A stretch of DNA of 64,000 bases. It comes from Natronincola ferrireducens. GTDB taxonomy: Bacteria; Bacillota; Clostridia; Peptostreptococcales; Natronincolaceae. This document shows positions 15,102-24,902 of this stretch, in pieces. Location of the stretch: positions 930,001-994,000 of the forward strand of contig NZ_FNFP01000001.1 of NCBI RefSeq assembly GCF_900100845.1, written 5' to 3'. Below the pieces are notes generated by a model, which saw only the letters and a list, made by a program, of their open reading frames with translations, searched no databases and was not told where the DNA came from. The first letter of the stretch is position 1; each line of letters opens with the position of its first letter. The position numbers and the translations under genes were made by a program.

Positions 15102-16973
15102 ATGGGCCTTAGAAAAAAAATCACCATAAGTATATGTATTATTGTTTTGATTTCTTTATTTACCCTATGTATGTCCATCTATAGAAAATCTGCAGAAATT
15201 CTTAATGAAGAAACCAATAATTTTACTGAAATTCAGATTCTTAGAGCTCAAGAAAAGATAGATCTTTTGGTAGATAGAATAAAAATGGAGAGTAAGCTTT
15301 TAGCTAGAGATAAATATGTGATAGATTTTTTGAATAATAAGATTACTACAGAAGATTTAAACTTGATTTTAACCTACCAAATGATCAGTAAAAATCAAAA
15401 GGATAATTATTACAAAGATTTATTTATAGTAGATTTAGAAGGAGTCATTATCGCATCTACTATGGGTGATGCTATGTATGTAGATTTATCTGAGAGAGAA
15501 TACATACAAAAATCTTTTTTGACCCATGAAACCCAAACAAGCGATATATTAATTGCTTTAACAGATGGTAAAAACATAGTAAATACAGTAACTCCCATAT
15601 ACAATGAAAACCAAGAGATCATGGGCTTAGCCGGGATAGCCCTAAGGGCTGAGAATTTTGTGAATTTTATCAAAGATTATAATGTAGGACAAACTGGATA
15701 TTTTGTTATAATTGATTCTAATGGGTACATACTTTCCCATAGGGATACTTCGTTAATTGGGCATATCTATTCACAGGAGATTTCAGGATTAGAAAATATC
15801 CATACAACGGATGACGGCTTACAAAAGACATATGATGATGTATATCTCTACACCTACAAAAAAATGAAGAGCAATAATTGGATATTGCTTACACTTATGC
15901 CTAAAGAAGAGTTGAATATTAAATCTGTTGGTTTGTTAAAATATGTTTTTATATATGGATTCATTATATCCATCAGTGCAATATTTTTCAGTATTTTCCT
16001 ATCAAAACAAATATCTAGACCTATTATTCATATTACAAATTATATAGATAAAGCAAAAAATAACAATCAAATGCTAGATGATGCAATTTATCACACAAGA
16101 ATCGATCTAGAAAATGATAAATTTGATTTTTCATTAGATAACCCAAGTTTTCATCAGGTGGAGTCGTTTTTGGAAAGTGTAAGAAAAAAAATGGATAAAA
16201 ACTTTAATCTATTTGAGGAGGATGCAAAATCTTTGATTAAAAAATCTAAGGATTTAAGTAGCTCCTTAGAGATGAAATCTTATCTAACAGTAAAGTTTTT
16301 ATCTACCTTATCCCATGATATAAGAACATCTCTTACCCTTATAAAAGGATATGCAAAAGGATTAATATCTAATTTTGAATTAGATGAAGATACTAAAAAT
16401 AGATTTGCTCAGGAAATATATGATAGTGCTGAAAATCTTCAAAATATAGTTAATGATGTGCTAGACTCCACATATGAGGCCCATTGTACAAATGAGAGCA
16501 AGAAGGAATATGTAAAAAGCTATGGGTTTTGCGAGTATTTATTTCATTTTTCTAAAGAATATATTGAAAACTTTGATAGAATATTTATAGGTAATTTTGA
16601 CTGTGGAACTGAGCTATTATATATAGATAGAATCAAAATTATAAGAGTTTGGCAAAATATCTTGAGCAATGCAGTAAAATACACAGAAAAATTCACCAAC
16701 ATTTATGTCACTATTTGTAAAGAAGATGATAGAATGTTATTTAAAATAAAGGATGAAGGTATGGGCATACGTGAAAATGATAAAGAATATATATGTGAAA
16801 TGTTTTACAAATCCAATCTTTCGGATAAAAATAGCTATGGCTTAGGGCTGTTTATATCAAAATCTATTTTAAATACCCATCATTCAGATATTTATTTTGA
16901 ATCTGAATTAGGTAAAGGCAGTACATTTTGGTTCTATTTAGATCTAAAACCTGAAAATGAGGAGAATAATTGA
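15102..16973 (+). CDS. Membrane sensor histidine kinase with Cache domain
   Basis: 623 residues. Helix 1 (about 8-27), a large extracytoplasmic double-Cache region (about 35-275; AGIALRAENFVNFI and QTGYFVIIDSNGYILSH are typical), helix 2 (about 280-302), a HAMP-like linker, phosphoacceptor STLSHDIRTSLTLIKG with His405, N-box NILSNAVKYTEK, G1 DEGMGI and G2 YGLGLFISKSIL. Start chosen at ATG 15102 (ribosome site GAAGGGTGAG); GTG 15087 in frame has no ribosome site. It is followed after 19 bases by its response regulator. The Cache domain implies sensing of a small extracellular molecule; the target genes are not evident. Confidence 0.9.
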   Translation: MGLRKKITISICIIVLISLFTLCMSIYRKSAEILNEETNNFTEIQILRAQEKIDLLVDRIKMESKLLARDKYVIDFLNNKITTEDLNLILTYQMISKNQKDNYYKDLFIVDLEGVIIASTMGDAMYVDLSEREYIQKSFLTHETQTSDILIALTDGKNIVNTVTPIYNENQEIMGLAGIALRAENFVNFIKDYNVGQTGYFVIIDSNGYILSHRDTSLIGHIYSQEISGLENIHTTDDGLQKTYDDVYLYTYKKMKSNNWILLTLMPKEELNIKSVGLLKYVFIYGFIISISAIFFSIFLSKQISRPIIHITNYIDKAKNNNQMLDDAIYHTRIDLENDKFDFSLDNPSFHQVESFLESVRKKMDKNFNLFEEDAKSLIKKSKDLSSSLEMKSYLTVKFLSTLSHDIRTSLTLIKGYAKGLISNFELDEDTKNRFAQEIYDSAENLQNIVNDVLDSTYEAHCTNESKKEYVKSYGFCEYLFHFSKEYIENFDRIFIGNFDCGTELLYIDRIKIIRVWQNILSNAVKYTEKFTNIYVTICKEDDRMLFKIKDEGMGIRENDKEYICEMFYKSNLSDKNSYGLGLFISKSILNTHHSDIYFESELGKGSTFWFYLDLKPENEENN

Positions 16974-16992
16974 TTTGTTGGAGGGAAATAAA

Positions 16993-17703
16993 ATGGACTT
17001 TCAAGGGAAGATATTGGTAGTAGATGATGACAAACGTTTAGTAAAAATGATTGAGGAATATTTAAATCTTTATAGATTTAAAGCAGTTAAAGCCTACAAT
17101 GGCAAAGATGCTTTGGCATTTTGTGATGAAACTATTGACTTAATAATACTAGACATAAACATGAATCATCTTGATGGCATAGAAGTTTGCGAAAGATTAA
17201 GACAAAACTTTGATGTACCAATAATTTTTTTAAGTGCAAATACAGCCTCCTATGACAAGATTCGTGCCTTTGGGGTTGGAGGAGATGACTATGTCATAAA
17301 ACCTTTTGATCCAATGGAATTAATCGCCAGAATTAAAGCCCACATAGCAAGAGCAAGAAGATATAACCCTTCAAAGCAGGAGAATAAAGTTATAGCGTTT
17401 GGAGATATAAAAATATATAAGGATGCCCATAAGATTTTAAAACAAGATAAGGAGATTAAGCTTTCTAAAACGGAATTTAAGTTGTTATTGTATTTGATAG
17501 AAAATCCATTTGTTGTACTTTCTAGGAAAGAAATTTTGCAAAATGTATGGAACAGTCAATTATACGATGAAGCAATTGTAAATACATATATTATGAGAAT
17601 CAGACAGAAACTAGAAGAAAATAATGTAGAGGAGCAGTATATAAAATCAGTCAGAGGCATAGGGTATATGTGTGAAGTAGAGTTTGAAAAAAACATAGGA
17701 TAA
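16993..17703 (+). CDS. OmpR-family response regulator
   Basis: 236 residues. Receiver domain with acidic residues DDD (11-13), phospho-acceptor Asp54 in IILDINM and Lys in VIKPFDP; C-terminal winged helix (about 140-232) with LSKTEFKLLLYLIENP and SVRGIGYMCE. ATG 16993 lies behind GGAGGG; the upstream in-frame ATG (16957) is inside the kinase gene. Cognate to the preceding kinase. Followed by a terminator. Confidence 0.92.
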   Translation: MDFQGKILVVDDDKRLVKMIEEYLNLYRFKAVKAYNGKDALAFCDETIDLIILDINMNHLDGIEVCERLRQNFDVPIIFLSANTASYDKIRAFGVGGDDYVIKPFDPMELIARIKAHIARARRYNPSKQENKVIAFGDIKIYKDAHKILKQDKEIKLSKTEFKLLLYLIENPFVVLSRKEILQNVWNSQLYDEAIVNTYIMRIRQKLEENNVEEQYIKSVRGIGYMCEVEFEKNIG

Positions 17704-17758
17704 TTTTTAACAGTAAATATTTTCACAAAAAAGACAGCACCAACAATTTATTGGCTTT

Positions 17759-17799
17759 AAAAAAGTCATCCTTTGCATCTTCAAAAGGAAGACTTTTTT
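17759..17799 (+). terminator. Terminator of the kinase-regulator operon
   Basis: AAAAAAGTC pairs with GACTTTTTT, with inner TCCTTTG/CAAAAGGA pairing, and is followed by a long T-rich tract. Confidence 0.8.
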
Positions 17800-17860
17800 A
17801 CTTTTTTTGTTATAATAATATTATTAAGTAAAAATTTACAACATAAGGGGGTTTTAGGGG

Positions 17861-19216
17861 ATGAGTAAAATTACATTTAATTATTCAAAGGCATTAGGTT
17901 ACATAGGAAATCATGAAATAAAGGCACTTGAGCCTACTATAGATATAGCTCATAAAATGTTGCATGACAAAACGGGGTTAGGAAATGATTTTTTGGGTTG
18001 GGTAGATTTACCAGCTTTCTATGATAAGAAGGAACTGGAAAAAATTAAGGAAACAGCTGAAAAAATACAAAATCAATCGGATGTACTAATAGTTGTAGGT
18101 ATTGGAGGATCTTATTTAGGGGCAAGGGCTGCTATTGAAATGTTGAGCCATAGCTTTTATAATCTGTTACCAAAGAATAAAAGAAAAACACCGGAAATCT
18201 ATTTTGCAGGACACAATATGAGTGCAAGATATATAAAGGATTTATTAGAAATAATAGAGGGTAAGGATATCTCTTTAAATGTTATTTCAAAATCCGGCAC
18301 CACTACAGAGCCTGCTATTGCTTTCCGTATTTTAAAGGCATATATGGAGAACAAATACGGTAAAGAGGGAGTAAAGGATAGGATTTATGCCACCACTGAT
18401 AAAGAGCAGGGAGCATTAAAAACAATGTCTGAAGAGGAAGGGTATGAAACCTTTGTTATTCCTGATGATGTTGGGGGAAGATACTCTGTATTGACAGCGG
18501 TTGGTTTTCTCCCCATTGCAGTGGCAGGCATTGATATTGGACAAGTCATGGAGGGAGCTTATGAAGCCTATAAAGATTTGAACAATTCAACACTTGAAAA
18601 AAATCATTGTTATCAATATGCTGTAGTAAGAAATATTTTATATAATAAGGGAAAAACTGTAGAAGTATTAGTAAATTATGAACCATCCCTGTACTATATG
18701 GGTGAGTGGTGGAAACAATTGTTTGGAGAGAGTGAAGGGAAGGATCACAAGGGTATTTTCCCGGCTTCTGTAAATTTTTCTACTGATTTACATTCTATGG
18801 GACAATATATTCAGGATGGTAGAAGAAATATTTTTGAGACAGTTCTACATATAGAAAGCTTGCAGGAGGAAGTCCTTATACCTCAGCAGGAGAAGGATTT
18901 AGATGGGTTAAATTATTTGACGGAAAAAACTGTAGACGATATTAACAAAGGCATTTTTGAAGCTACCCTCCTAGCCCATGATGATGGAGGTGTTCCAAAC
19001 TTAATTATTAATATTCCTGAAATAAGCTGCTATTTTTATGGATACTTGGTTTATTTTTTTGAGAAAGCCTGTGGCATCAGTGGTTATCTGTTGGGTGTTA
19101 ATCCATTTGATCAACCTGGAGTAGAAGCTTATAAAAACAACATGTTTACCCTTTTAGGAAAGAGGGGATATGAGAAGCAACGGGAAGAGATGCTTAAGAG
19201 GTTGAATAAATTATAA
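17861..19216 (+). CDS. pgi: Glucose-6-phosphate isomerase
   Basis: 451 residues, the short bacterial PGI form; interconverts glucose-6-P and fructose-6-P in glycolysis and gluconeogenesis. Signatures: [18 protein letters not shown] (substrate phosphate region), [15 protein letters not shown] (phosphate loop), [11 protein letters not shown], and the PGI signature around [18 protein letters not shown]. The conserved C-terminal [10 protein letters not shown] is present. ATG 17861 follows AAGGGGG. The next gene, murI, starts 20 bases downstream, so the two may be co-transcribed. Confidence 0.95.
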   Translation: MSKITFNYSKALGYIGNHEIKALEPTIDIAHKMLHDKTGLGNDFLGWVDLPAFYDKKELEKIKETAEKIQNQSDVLIVVGIGGSYLGARAAIEMLSHSFYNLLPKNKRKTPEIYFAGHNMSARYIKDLLEIIEGKDISLNVISKSGTTTEPAIAFRILKAYMENKYGKEGVKDRIYATTDKEQGALKTMSEEEGYETFVIPDDVGGRYSVLTAVGFLPIAVAGIDIGQVMEGAYEAYKDLNNSTLEKNHCYQYAVVRNILYNKGKTVEVLVNYEPSLYYMGEWWKQLFGESEGKDHKGIFPASVNFSTDLHSMGQYIQDGRRNIFETVLHIESLQEEVLIPQQEKDLDGLNYLTEKTVDDINKGIFEATLLAHDDGGVPNLIINIPEISCYFYGYLVYFFEKACGISGYLLGVNPFDQPGVEAYKNNMFTLLGKRGYEKQREEMLKRLNKL

Positions 19217-19236
19217 ATAGGAGGGTGTTTAAAACC

Positions 19237-20070
19237 GTGAAATATGATAGTGACTTAGCGATAGGTGTTTTTGACTCTGGTGTAGGGGGAATTAGTGTGC
19301 TGGCAGAGCTAATTCATCGTTTACCAAAGGAAAAATACATCTATTATGGAGATTCAAAGAATGCTCCCTACGGAATGAGAACAACGGAGGAAGTAAAGGC
19401 GTTATCCTTAAATGTAGTGGAGGAATTGCTGAAAATTGGCATTAAAGGGTTGGTGGTGGCCTGTAACACTGCAACAAGTGGAGTTATTGAGGACTTAAGA
19501 AAAGCAATAGATATTCCTATTGTTGGGATGGAACCAGCTCTAAAACCTGCAGTAGAGCTAAATAAAGCAGGTAAAATTATTGTTATGGCAACGCCAGTCA
19601 CTTTAAGGGAAAAGAAATTTAATAATTTAATTCAATGCTTTGACAATAGGAACAAAATAATTAAACTACCCTGCCCAGGTTTAGTAGAAATTATCGAGAA
19701 AAATGGGGGTAGGGGAGAAGAAATAAGACAATACCTCCATAACCTATTTAAGGAAATTAATATAGAGGAAATTGATTCTATTGTTTTAGGATGTACCCAT
19801 TACATCTTTATTAAAGAAGAACTTAACATAATGACAGGAAATCGAGTGCAATTAATTGATGGCAATAGAGGCACTGCCAATCAACTTAAACGATTATTAA
19901 CAGAGGAGAATCTCCTCCATATGGAAAAAAATCAAGGATACACAGAGATAACTATGATAAATTCCTTAAACACAGAGGATATCATAGATCTAAGCAAAAA
20001 ACTGTTGGAGGAACAGCTCCATTATTTGGGCTGGCAAGGAAGATTAAAGTATAATATAGTAGATTTGTAA
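19237..20070 (+). CDS. murI: Glutamate racemase
   Basis: 277 residues; makes D-glutamate for peptidoglycan. Catalytic motifs: IGVFDSGVGGISVLAEL at the N-terminus, Cys in VVACNTATS and Cys in VLGCTHYIFI, the two acid/base cysteines of cofactor-independent racemases. Start chosen at GTG 19237, 11 bases after AGGAGGG; the earlier GTG 19225 overlaps the ribosome site itself. The start remains the least certain point. Confidence 0.93.
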   Translation: MKYDSDLAIGVFDSGVGGISVLAELIHRLPKEKYIYYGDSKNAPYGMRTTEEVKALSLNVVEELLKIGIKGLVVACNTATSGVIEDLRKAIDIPIVGMEPALKPAVELNKAGKIIVMATPVTLREKKFNNLIQCFDNRNKIIKLPCPGLVEIIEKNGGRGEEIRQYLHNLFKEINIEEIDSIVLGCTHYIFIKEELNIMTGNRVQLIDGNRGTANQLKRLLTEENLLHMEKNQGYTEITMINSLNTEDIIDLSKKLLEEQLHYLGWQGRLKYNIVDL

Positions 20071-20125
20071 ATTCACTGATAAAATAATTTTAGCCAATAT
20101 CTTTAAAATAATTGGCATTATAGGT

Positions 20126-20150
20126 AAAGGGAAGATATAATCTTCCCTTT
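20126..20150. terminator. Bidirectional terminator between murI and pepV
   Basis: AAAGGGAAGA / TCTTCCCTTT with loop TATAA lies between convergent genes; T-rich on the plus side. Confidence 0.75.
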
Positions 20151-20156
20151 TATTAG

Positions 20157-21494
20157 TTATTGTAGAAGCTTTACGATGGCTTTAGCATAAATAACAGTGG
20201 TTTTCATTAAGCTATCAATGTCTATATACTCATTGGCCTTATGGGCCATTTTTTCTTCTCCCGGAAAAAGAGGGCCAAAGGCAACGAAATTTTTAAAGGC
20301 TCTGGCATAGGTGGCTCCACCAGTTGCCAAAGGCGTGCTATTTTGATTGGTCACCTCTTCATATACCTGCCTTAAGGTTTGAACTAGATAATGATCCTCT
20401 GGAACATAAAGGGAGGGTAGAGAGTCCAAAACCTCCATATTAAGTCCATAGGGTTTAACAGATTTTTTTAAAAGTTCTAATACCTCCTTCATCTCTTTAG
20501 TGACTGGCATACGGATATCAATATATAGTTCCTGTTTGTTTTCATCTATCAGAACCTTAGCTATGTTAAAAGTTAGGTTTCCTGAGACATTATCACAATA
20601 ATTGTTAAATATCCTTCGGGCATACACATCTTCTCCTACTTCTTTTGCAACAAAATCTATTACAGAAGAAGTAACCTTTTCCTTAGATAAAAGCAATGCC
20701 CCTTGAACGATGGCATTTTTACCCTCCCAAGCCTTAGCAGAGTGGGCAGCTTTTCCTAAAAAAGTGAAGGTGTTCTCTTGGATAATATACTGGTAATTTA
20801 AATCATCAGCAGTTTTAATCAAGGATTGTAAATCCTCTCCAGTAAAGCTGCAGGATTCGGGAACACTATTTAAAGCAGTCCCACCTTGAAACTTAAAGGA
20901 AGTACCTTCATCGATGGATAGCTTCACCTGCAAAAGCCCTTTTTCTGCATTAATTAAAGGATAATCAGAATCTGGAGTAAAGCCTAAGGTGGGAATTTCC
21001 TCTTCCTCAATATATTTATTAATATCTTTCCAATGGGTTTCCTCATTAGTACCTAAGATGAGACGAACCCTTTTATTTAAAGGAATATCAGCTTCCTTCA
21101 ATGCCTTCATCCCATAAAGGACAGCTAATAAAGGACCTTTATCGTCTAGAGTACCTCTACCGTATATACGGTTGTCGGCTATTTCACCACTAAAGGGAGG
21201 GTAGGTCCAAGCTTCAGGCTTTTCTGCCGGGACAACATCTAAATGACCTAAGATACCAATTAATTCTTCACCTTCCCCCATTTCTATATAACCATAATAG
21301 CCATCTTTATTAACTGTAGAAAAACCCATTTTTTCTCCCAAAGCTAAAGTAAATTGTAAAGCATCGTTAACACCTTTACCAAAGGGCATCTTTTCTAGGG
21401 CCTCAGCTTCTACACTTTTAATTTGAACTAATTGTTGGATAGAAGAAACTAGCTCATCCTTTAATGATTGAACCTTGTTTTCTAATGAATCCAT
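20157..21494 (-). CDS. pepV: PepV-like dipeptidase (M20 family)
   Basis: 445 residues; zinc-dependent M20 peptidase cleaving dipeptides with broad side-chain tolerance. Motifs: GILGHLDVVPAEK (first metal ligand His and catalytic Asp), GRGTLDDKGPLLAVLYGM (bridging Asp), LGTNEETHWKDI (catalytic Glu pair). A lid/dimerisation-like domain sits in the middle, as in PepV. Cytosolic, no signal peptide. ATG 21494 on the minus strand follows GAAAGGAG. It diverges from the membrane protein gene at 21603. Confidence 0.9.
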   Translation of the reverse strand: MDSLENKVQSLKDELVSSIQQLVQIKSVEAEALEKMPFGKGVNDALQFTLALGEKMGFSTVNKDGYYGYIEMGEGEELIGILGHLDVVPAEKPEAWTYPPFSGEIADNRIYGRGTLDDKGPLLAVLYGMKALKEADIPLNKRVRLILGTNEETHWKDINKYIEEEEIPTLGFTPDSDYPLINAEKGLLQVKLSIDEGTSFKFQGGTALNSVPESCSFTGEDLQSLIKTADDLNYQYIIQENTFTFLGKAAHSAKAWEGKNAIVQGALLLSKEKVTSSVIDFVAKEVGEDVYARRIFNNYCDNVSGNLTFNIAKVLIDENKQELYIDIRMPVTKEMKEVLELLKKSVKPYGLNMEVLDSLPSLYVPEDHYLVQTLRQVYEEVTNQNSTPLATGGATYARAFKNFVAFGPLFPGEEKMAHKANEYIDIDSLMKTTVIYAKAIVKLLQ

Positions 21495-21538
21495 AAATTA
21501 CTCCTTTCTATCTGACGATTCTAACAAAATATATGTAA

Positions 21539-21567
21539 TTGACTTCTTGAATATCAAATTATACAAT
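21539..21567 (+). promoter_or_regulatory. Candidate sigma-A promoter
   Basis: TTGACT (21539-21544), 17-bp spacer, TACAAT (21562-21567). It would drive the membrane protein gene at 21603. Confidence 0.55.
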
Positions 21568-21602
21568 AACACTATAAATATTATATCAAAATATTAAAGT
21601 AG

Positions 21603-22055
21603 GTGGTTGGTATCGTTTTATCATTAATCCCATTATTGTTGTTTGGCATTATTGCCTTAGTTATCTTACTAGGAGGAGGGTTATCCTTGACAAAAAACTT
21701 AAATTTAAGAAGTCTTTATCTTTACTTAGTATGTCTTGTTACATTAGTTATATTTATTTTTGGTACAATTTTTACCATCCACAGAACTGTGGATTTAGTA
21801 GTTGGTGCCGATGGATATTATTTCCAAACCCTAGAGGATTATCAACAAAGATATTATGTTTATAACTCTGAAGGAAAAAGACAGGACCCAGAGCTTTCTC
21901 GGGAAGAAATAGAAAAGCGTTATGAAGAATATTTAAAGCAAGAAGCTACCAGGAGAAGGACACAAAATATAAGGGATTTATCTTATAGCCTATCGGCCAT
22001 GTTAGTAGGTGGAGGGTTTTGGTTTTATCATTGGAGAAAAATTAAAGAAGATTAA
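21603..22055 (+). CDS. Unrecognised membrane protein with three helices
   Basis: 150 residues with hydrophobic segments at about 4-24, 38-62 and 128-143; a hydrophilic, Glu/Arg/Tyr-rich region lies between the last two and is likely helical (SREEIEKRYEEYLKQEATRRR). No enzymatic motif. The start is uncertain: GTG 21603 follows only a weak AAAGTAGG, but no better one exists before the first helix. It lies between pepV and spoVB, 71 bases from the latter. Function unknown. Confidence 0.65.
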   Translation: MVGIVLSLIPLLLFGIIALVILLGGGLSLTKNLNLRSLYLYLVCLVTLVIFIFGTIFTIHRTVDLVVGADGYYFQTLEDYQQRYYVYNSEGKRQDPELSREEIEKRYEEYLKQEATRRRTQNIRDLSYSLSAMLVGGGFWFYHWRKIKED

Positions 22056-22126
22056 AATCAGTCATGATGTTACTCCCCACTGGAATATACTTACTATAGA
22101 ATATTTCATTGTGAGGGAGTACTTTT

Positions 22127-23677
22127 ATGTCTAATAAAAGATTTATTAAGGGAGCATTTGTTTTAGCTGTAGCAGGGCTTATAGCAAAATTTTTAGGAAT
22201 ATTTTTCAAAATTCCGCTACAACGCCTAATCCATGATGAAGGTATGGGGCTATTTGGATTGCCTTATCCCATTTATACCATTATGTTATCTATATCAATA
22301 ATTGGTCTACCTGCCGCTATATCAAAATTAATCTCTGAAAAAATAGCTATTGGAGATTATAGTGGTGTTAAAAAGGTCTTTCGTATTTCCTTTTTTATGA
22401 TTATAGCTATTGGTATATTTTCCTCATGCTTTCTATATTTTGGAGCCCATAGGATTATTAAACTGTTGGATTGGCCTCCTGAAACCTATTATGCCATTAT
22501 AGGATTGGCCTTTGCTCCTTTTTTTGTTTCTATTATGTCGGCTTTTCGAGGGTATTTTCAAGGGATGCAAATTATGATGCCGACGGCATTGTCTCAAATT
22601 GTGGAACAAATGGGAAGGGTGGTTATTGGGGTAGGATTGGCTTATATGTATATAGATAAAGGTGTAGGATATGCAGCAGGAGCGGCGACCTTTGGAGCTA
22701 CAGCTGGAGCTTTACTAGGAGCCCTTTTATTACTGGGGTATTATTTGTTCACAAGAAAATCCTTTCCAGATTATACTGCTTATAGAAGGAATAAAGGAAA
22801 AGAGTCTACCTCAAAAATAGTAAAAAGGCTGATTTGGCTGGCTATTCCTATAACAATAGGAGCGATACTCAGTTCTGTTATGGGATTAATGGACTCCATC
22901 ATTGTCCCAGCAAGACTTTTACAGAGTGGCTATAGTCAAGAGGGAGCGACAATTCTCTATGGCAGATTAACGGGAAAGGCCGTTACGTTAATAAATGTAC
23001 CTTTAACCTTTAGTATGGCCATGGCTGCCAGTCTTGTTCCAGCTATATCAGAAGCTAACAGTAGAAACAATATGTTAGAACTAAGGGAAAAGGCCAAAAC
23101 CGGGATAAAACTAACCATGATAATTGCCTTTCCCGCAACGTTAGGTCTTTTTCTACTGGCATCTCCTATTATTCATTTACTTTGGGGGGAGACAGAGGCG
23201 GGGGGAGATATACTAAAAGTTCTAGCAGTAAATGTTCTATTTATTTCTTTAGCTCAGACCCTCACCAGCATTTTGCAAGGTATGAATAGGGTTTTTGTTC
23301 CTGTAAGAAATTTATTGATAGGGGTTATTGTAAAGATTATTGTCAGTTATTTTCTTTTAGTAAGCCATTTAAATATTATAGGAGCTGTTACAGGTTCTAT
23401 TTGTGGTTATGGGGTTGTTATGATTTTAAATTATATAGAAATTGAAAGGACTGTCGGTTTGAGACTTTCTATAAGGGAGACGGTTTTAAAGCCCATAGTA
23501 GCTTCAGGAACAATGGCCATAGGTGTTATACTGGTTTTTAATTATACCTATTTACAGCTACAAAAAGAAGCCATAGCAACTTTACTTGCCATTACTAGTG
23601 GTATAGTTTTTTACAGTATTATGGCATTGCTCATCTATGATTTTCAATTCCACAAAAAAAACTTTTTCTTTAAATAA
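22127..23677 (+). CDS. spoVB: SpoVB-type polysaccharide/lipid-linked precursor flippase
   Basis: 516 residues with about 14 membrane helices; MOP superfamily (MurJ/SpoVB/Wzx). Opening motif FIKGAFVLAVAGLIAKFLGIFFKIPLQ and GMGLFGLPYPIYTIMLS are characteristic of the SpoVB/YtgP/YkvU branch, which moves lipid-linked cell wall precursors; SpoVB acts in spore cortex synthesis. ATG 22127 follows GAGGGAG. Several paralogues usually occur in one genome, so the sporulation role is likely but not proven here. Confidence 0.85.
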   Translation: MSNKRFIKGAFVLAVAGLIAKFLGIFFKIPLQRLIHDEGMGLFGLPYPIYTIMLSISIIGLPAAISKLISEKIAIGDYSGVKKVFRISFFMIIAIGIFSSCFLYFGAHRIIKLLDWPPETYYAIIGLAFAPFFVSIMSAFRGYFQGMQIMMPTALSQIVEQMGRVVIGVGLAYMYIDKGVGYAAGAATFGATAGALLGALLLLGYYLFTRKSFPDYTAYRRNKGKESTSKIVKRLIWLAIPITIGAILSSVMGLMDSIIVPARLLQSGYSQEGATILYGRLTGKAVTLINVPLTFSMAMAASLVPAISEANSRNNMLELREKAKTGIKLTMIIAFPATLGLFLLASPIIHLLWGETEAGGDILKVLAVNVLFISLAQTLTSILQGMNRVFVPVRNLLIGVIVKIIVSYFLLVSHLNIIGAVTGSICGYGVVMILNYIEIERTVGLRLSIRETVLKPIVASGTMAIGVILVFNYTYLQLQKEAIATLLAITSGIVFYSIMALLIYDFQFHKKNFFFK

Positions 23678-23750
23678 AGGCTCTATTAAACACTATTGTT
23701 GATTTTAGCATTCTATGAATTCTGGGGTTCTGTCAAGATAATAAACTGAG

Positions 23751-23787
23751 AAAACCTCTATTCTCAAAAAAATGGAATAGAGGTTTT
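23751..23787 (+). terminator. Terminator after spoVB
   Basis: 13-bp perfect stem AAAACCTCTATTC / GAATAGAGGTTTT, followed by AATTTTG. Confidence 0.75.
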
Positions 23788-23855
23788 AATTTTGTACAAA
23801 CTAATAATGACATCTTAATAAAAAACTTTATAAAAAACTTTGAGAGGTGATTTGT

Positions 23856-24350
23856 ATGAAGAATAAAATACTTATTTTATTTGTTGTAATGCTGATGGTG
23901 GGTTTTGCTACCGTAGGATGCCGAACTCAGGAAGCACCTCCTGCTCCAACAGAAACTCCAGAAGAGACTCCAGATGAAACACCTGAAATGACGGATGAAA
24001 CTCCAGAAGGAGAAATGAATTATGAAGATGGATCTTATCGTGGTGAATTAGAACCCAATGAAAAAGGGTGGACAAGTGTTGTTGATATTGTAGTAGAAAA
24101 TGGAAGAATTACAGAGGTAGATTATGACGAACTAGATGAAGAAGGCAATCGAAAATCAGAAAATGAAGAATATAATGAACTGTGGGAATCGGCAGCCGGT
24201 ATCAGTGCGAAAGAGGCTTATCCAGCATTAGAGCAACAATTAATTGAAGTTCAAGATGTTCAAGCAGTAGAGGTAATAACAGGTGCTACTTTAACTACAA
24301 AGGATTTTAAAGAAGTAGTTGAGAAGGCAGTAGAAGAAGGACCTCAATAA
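23856..24350 (+). CDS. FMN-binding lipoprotein
   Basis: 164 residues. Lipoprotein signal peptide ending at VGC (about residue 22), a Pro/Glu/Thr-rich linker (about 24-58), then an FMN-binding domain starting YEDGSYRGEL and ending VITGATLTTKDF. The S/T-G-A-T motif is where ApbE-type transferases attach FMN covalently to Thr. In Gram-positives such proteins (PplA-like) accept electrons at the cell surface or help respiratory complexes. ATG 23856 is preferred over GTG 23847, which overlaps the ribosome site. Flanked by terminators, so monocistronic. A second member occurs at 37774. Confidence 0.85.
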   Translation: MKNKILILFVVMLMVGFATVGCRTQEAPPAPTETPEETPDETPEMTDETPEGEMNYEDGSYRGELEPNEKGWTSVVDIVVENGRITEVDYDELDEEGNRKSENEEYNELWESAAGISAKEAYPALEQQLIEVQDVQAVEVITGATLTTKDFKEVVEKAVEEGPQ

Positions 24351-24386
24351 AAATTATAGGTAAAAGATAAAATATAAAGATGGTGT

Positions 24387-24433
24387 AAAAAAGTCCATTA
24401 CCTAGAGGGAATAATAGGTAGATGGACTTTTTT
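24387..24433 (+). terminator. Terminator after the FMN lipoprotein gene
   Basis: AAAAAAGTCCAT pairs with ATGGACTTTTTT, with inner TACCTA/TAGGTA pairing. Confidence 0.85.
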
Positions 24434-24500
24434 GTCCCATGTCTAGATTATTAGATTTGAGGAATACTAAAATTACAGTTATAATAAAGGAGGTATATGA

Positions 24501-24686
24501 ATGAAGGACAAGTATGTAATCTATACGAAAAATGGGTTTTTAGAAAATGTATTATCTAGAGATGAGGCTATTGAAAAAATTAAACAATATCATGAGCATG
24601 GTGTAGATGCTTATATCATATCTGAGACAGAAGCAAAACGTATTCAAGAAGGGGATGAAGAATTTCATTTACCTAAGTGGGAATAA
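24501..24686 (+). CDS. Small conserved-looking protein of unknown function
   Basis: 61 residues, charged and soluble, with an alpha/beta pattern (YVIYTKNGFLENVLSRDEAIEKIKQY). A strong ribosome site (AAAGGAGG) precedes the ATG and a terminator hairpin overlaps the stop codon, so it is a monocistronic real gene. No family recognised. Confidence 0.7.
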   Translation: MKDKYVIYTKNGFLENVLSRDEAIEKIKQYHEHGVDAYIISETEAKRIQEGDEEFHLPKWE

Positions 24687-24710
24687 GGGTGTAAAGCACA
24701 CCCTTTCTTT
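24685..24710 (+). terminator. Terminator overlapping the stop codon of the 61-residue gene
   Basis: AAGGGTGT / ACACCCTT with loop AAAGC, followed by TCTTT. Confidence 0.7.
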
Positions 24711-24853
24711 ATTGTTTTTTTATAAAATTTTTAAAAATTATCATTTGTTACAATAGGTAAGAAAAATGAGGTATGGTGTAGAAAAATTTCAAAAAAAACG
24801 GAAATTTATGTCTAAAGTTCTATTGCAAATTAGGGGCATAATCATGTATTATA

Positions 24854-24867
24854 TACAATATATAGTA
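24854..24867 (+). promoter_or_regulatory. Candidate NrdR box upstream of nrdD
   Basis: CAATATATAG (24856-24865) matches the core CWATATATWG of NrdR boxes, the ATP/dATP-sensing repressor sites in front of ribonucleotide reductase genes. Only a weak second half-match is seen one box spacing upstream (about 24825-24834), so the pair is incomplete. Confidence 0.4.
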
Positions 24868-24902
24868 GAATAAGAAAAATATCATACAAATAGGAGGGTA
24901 TT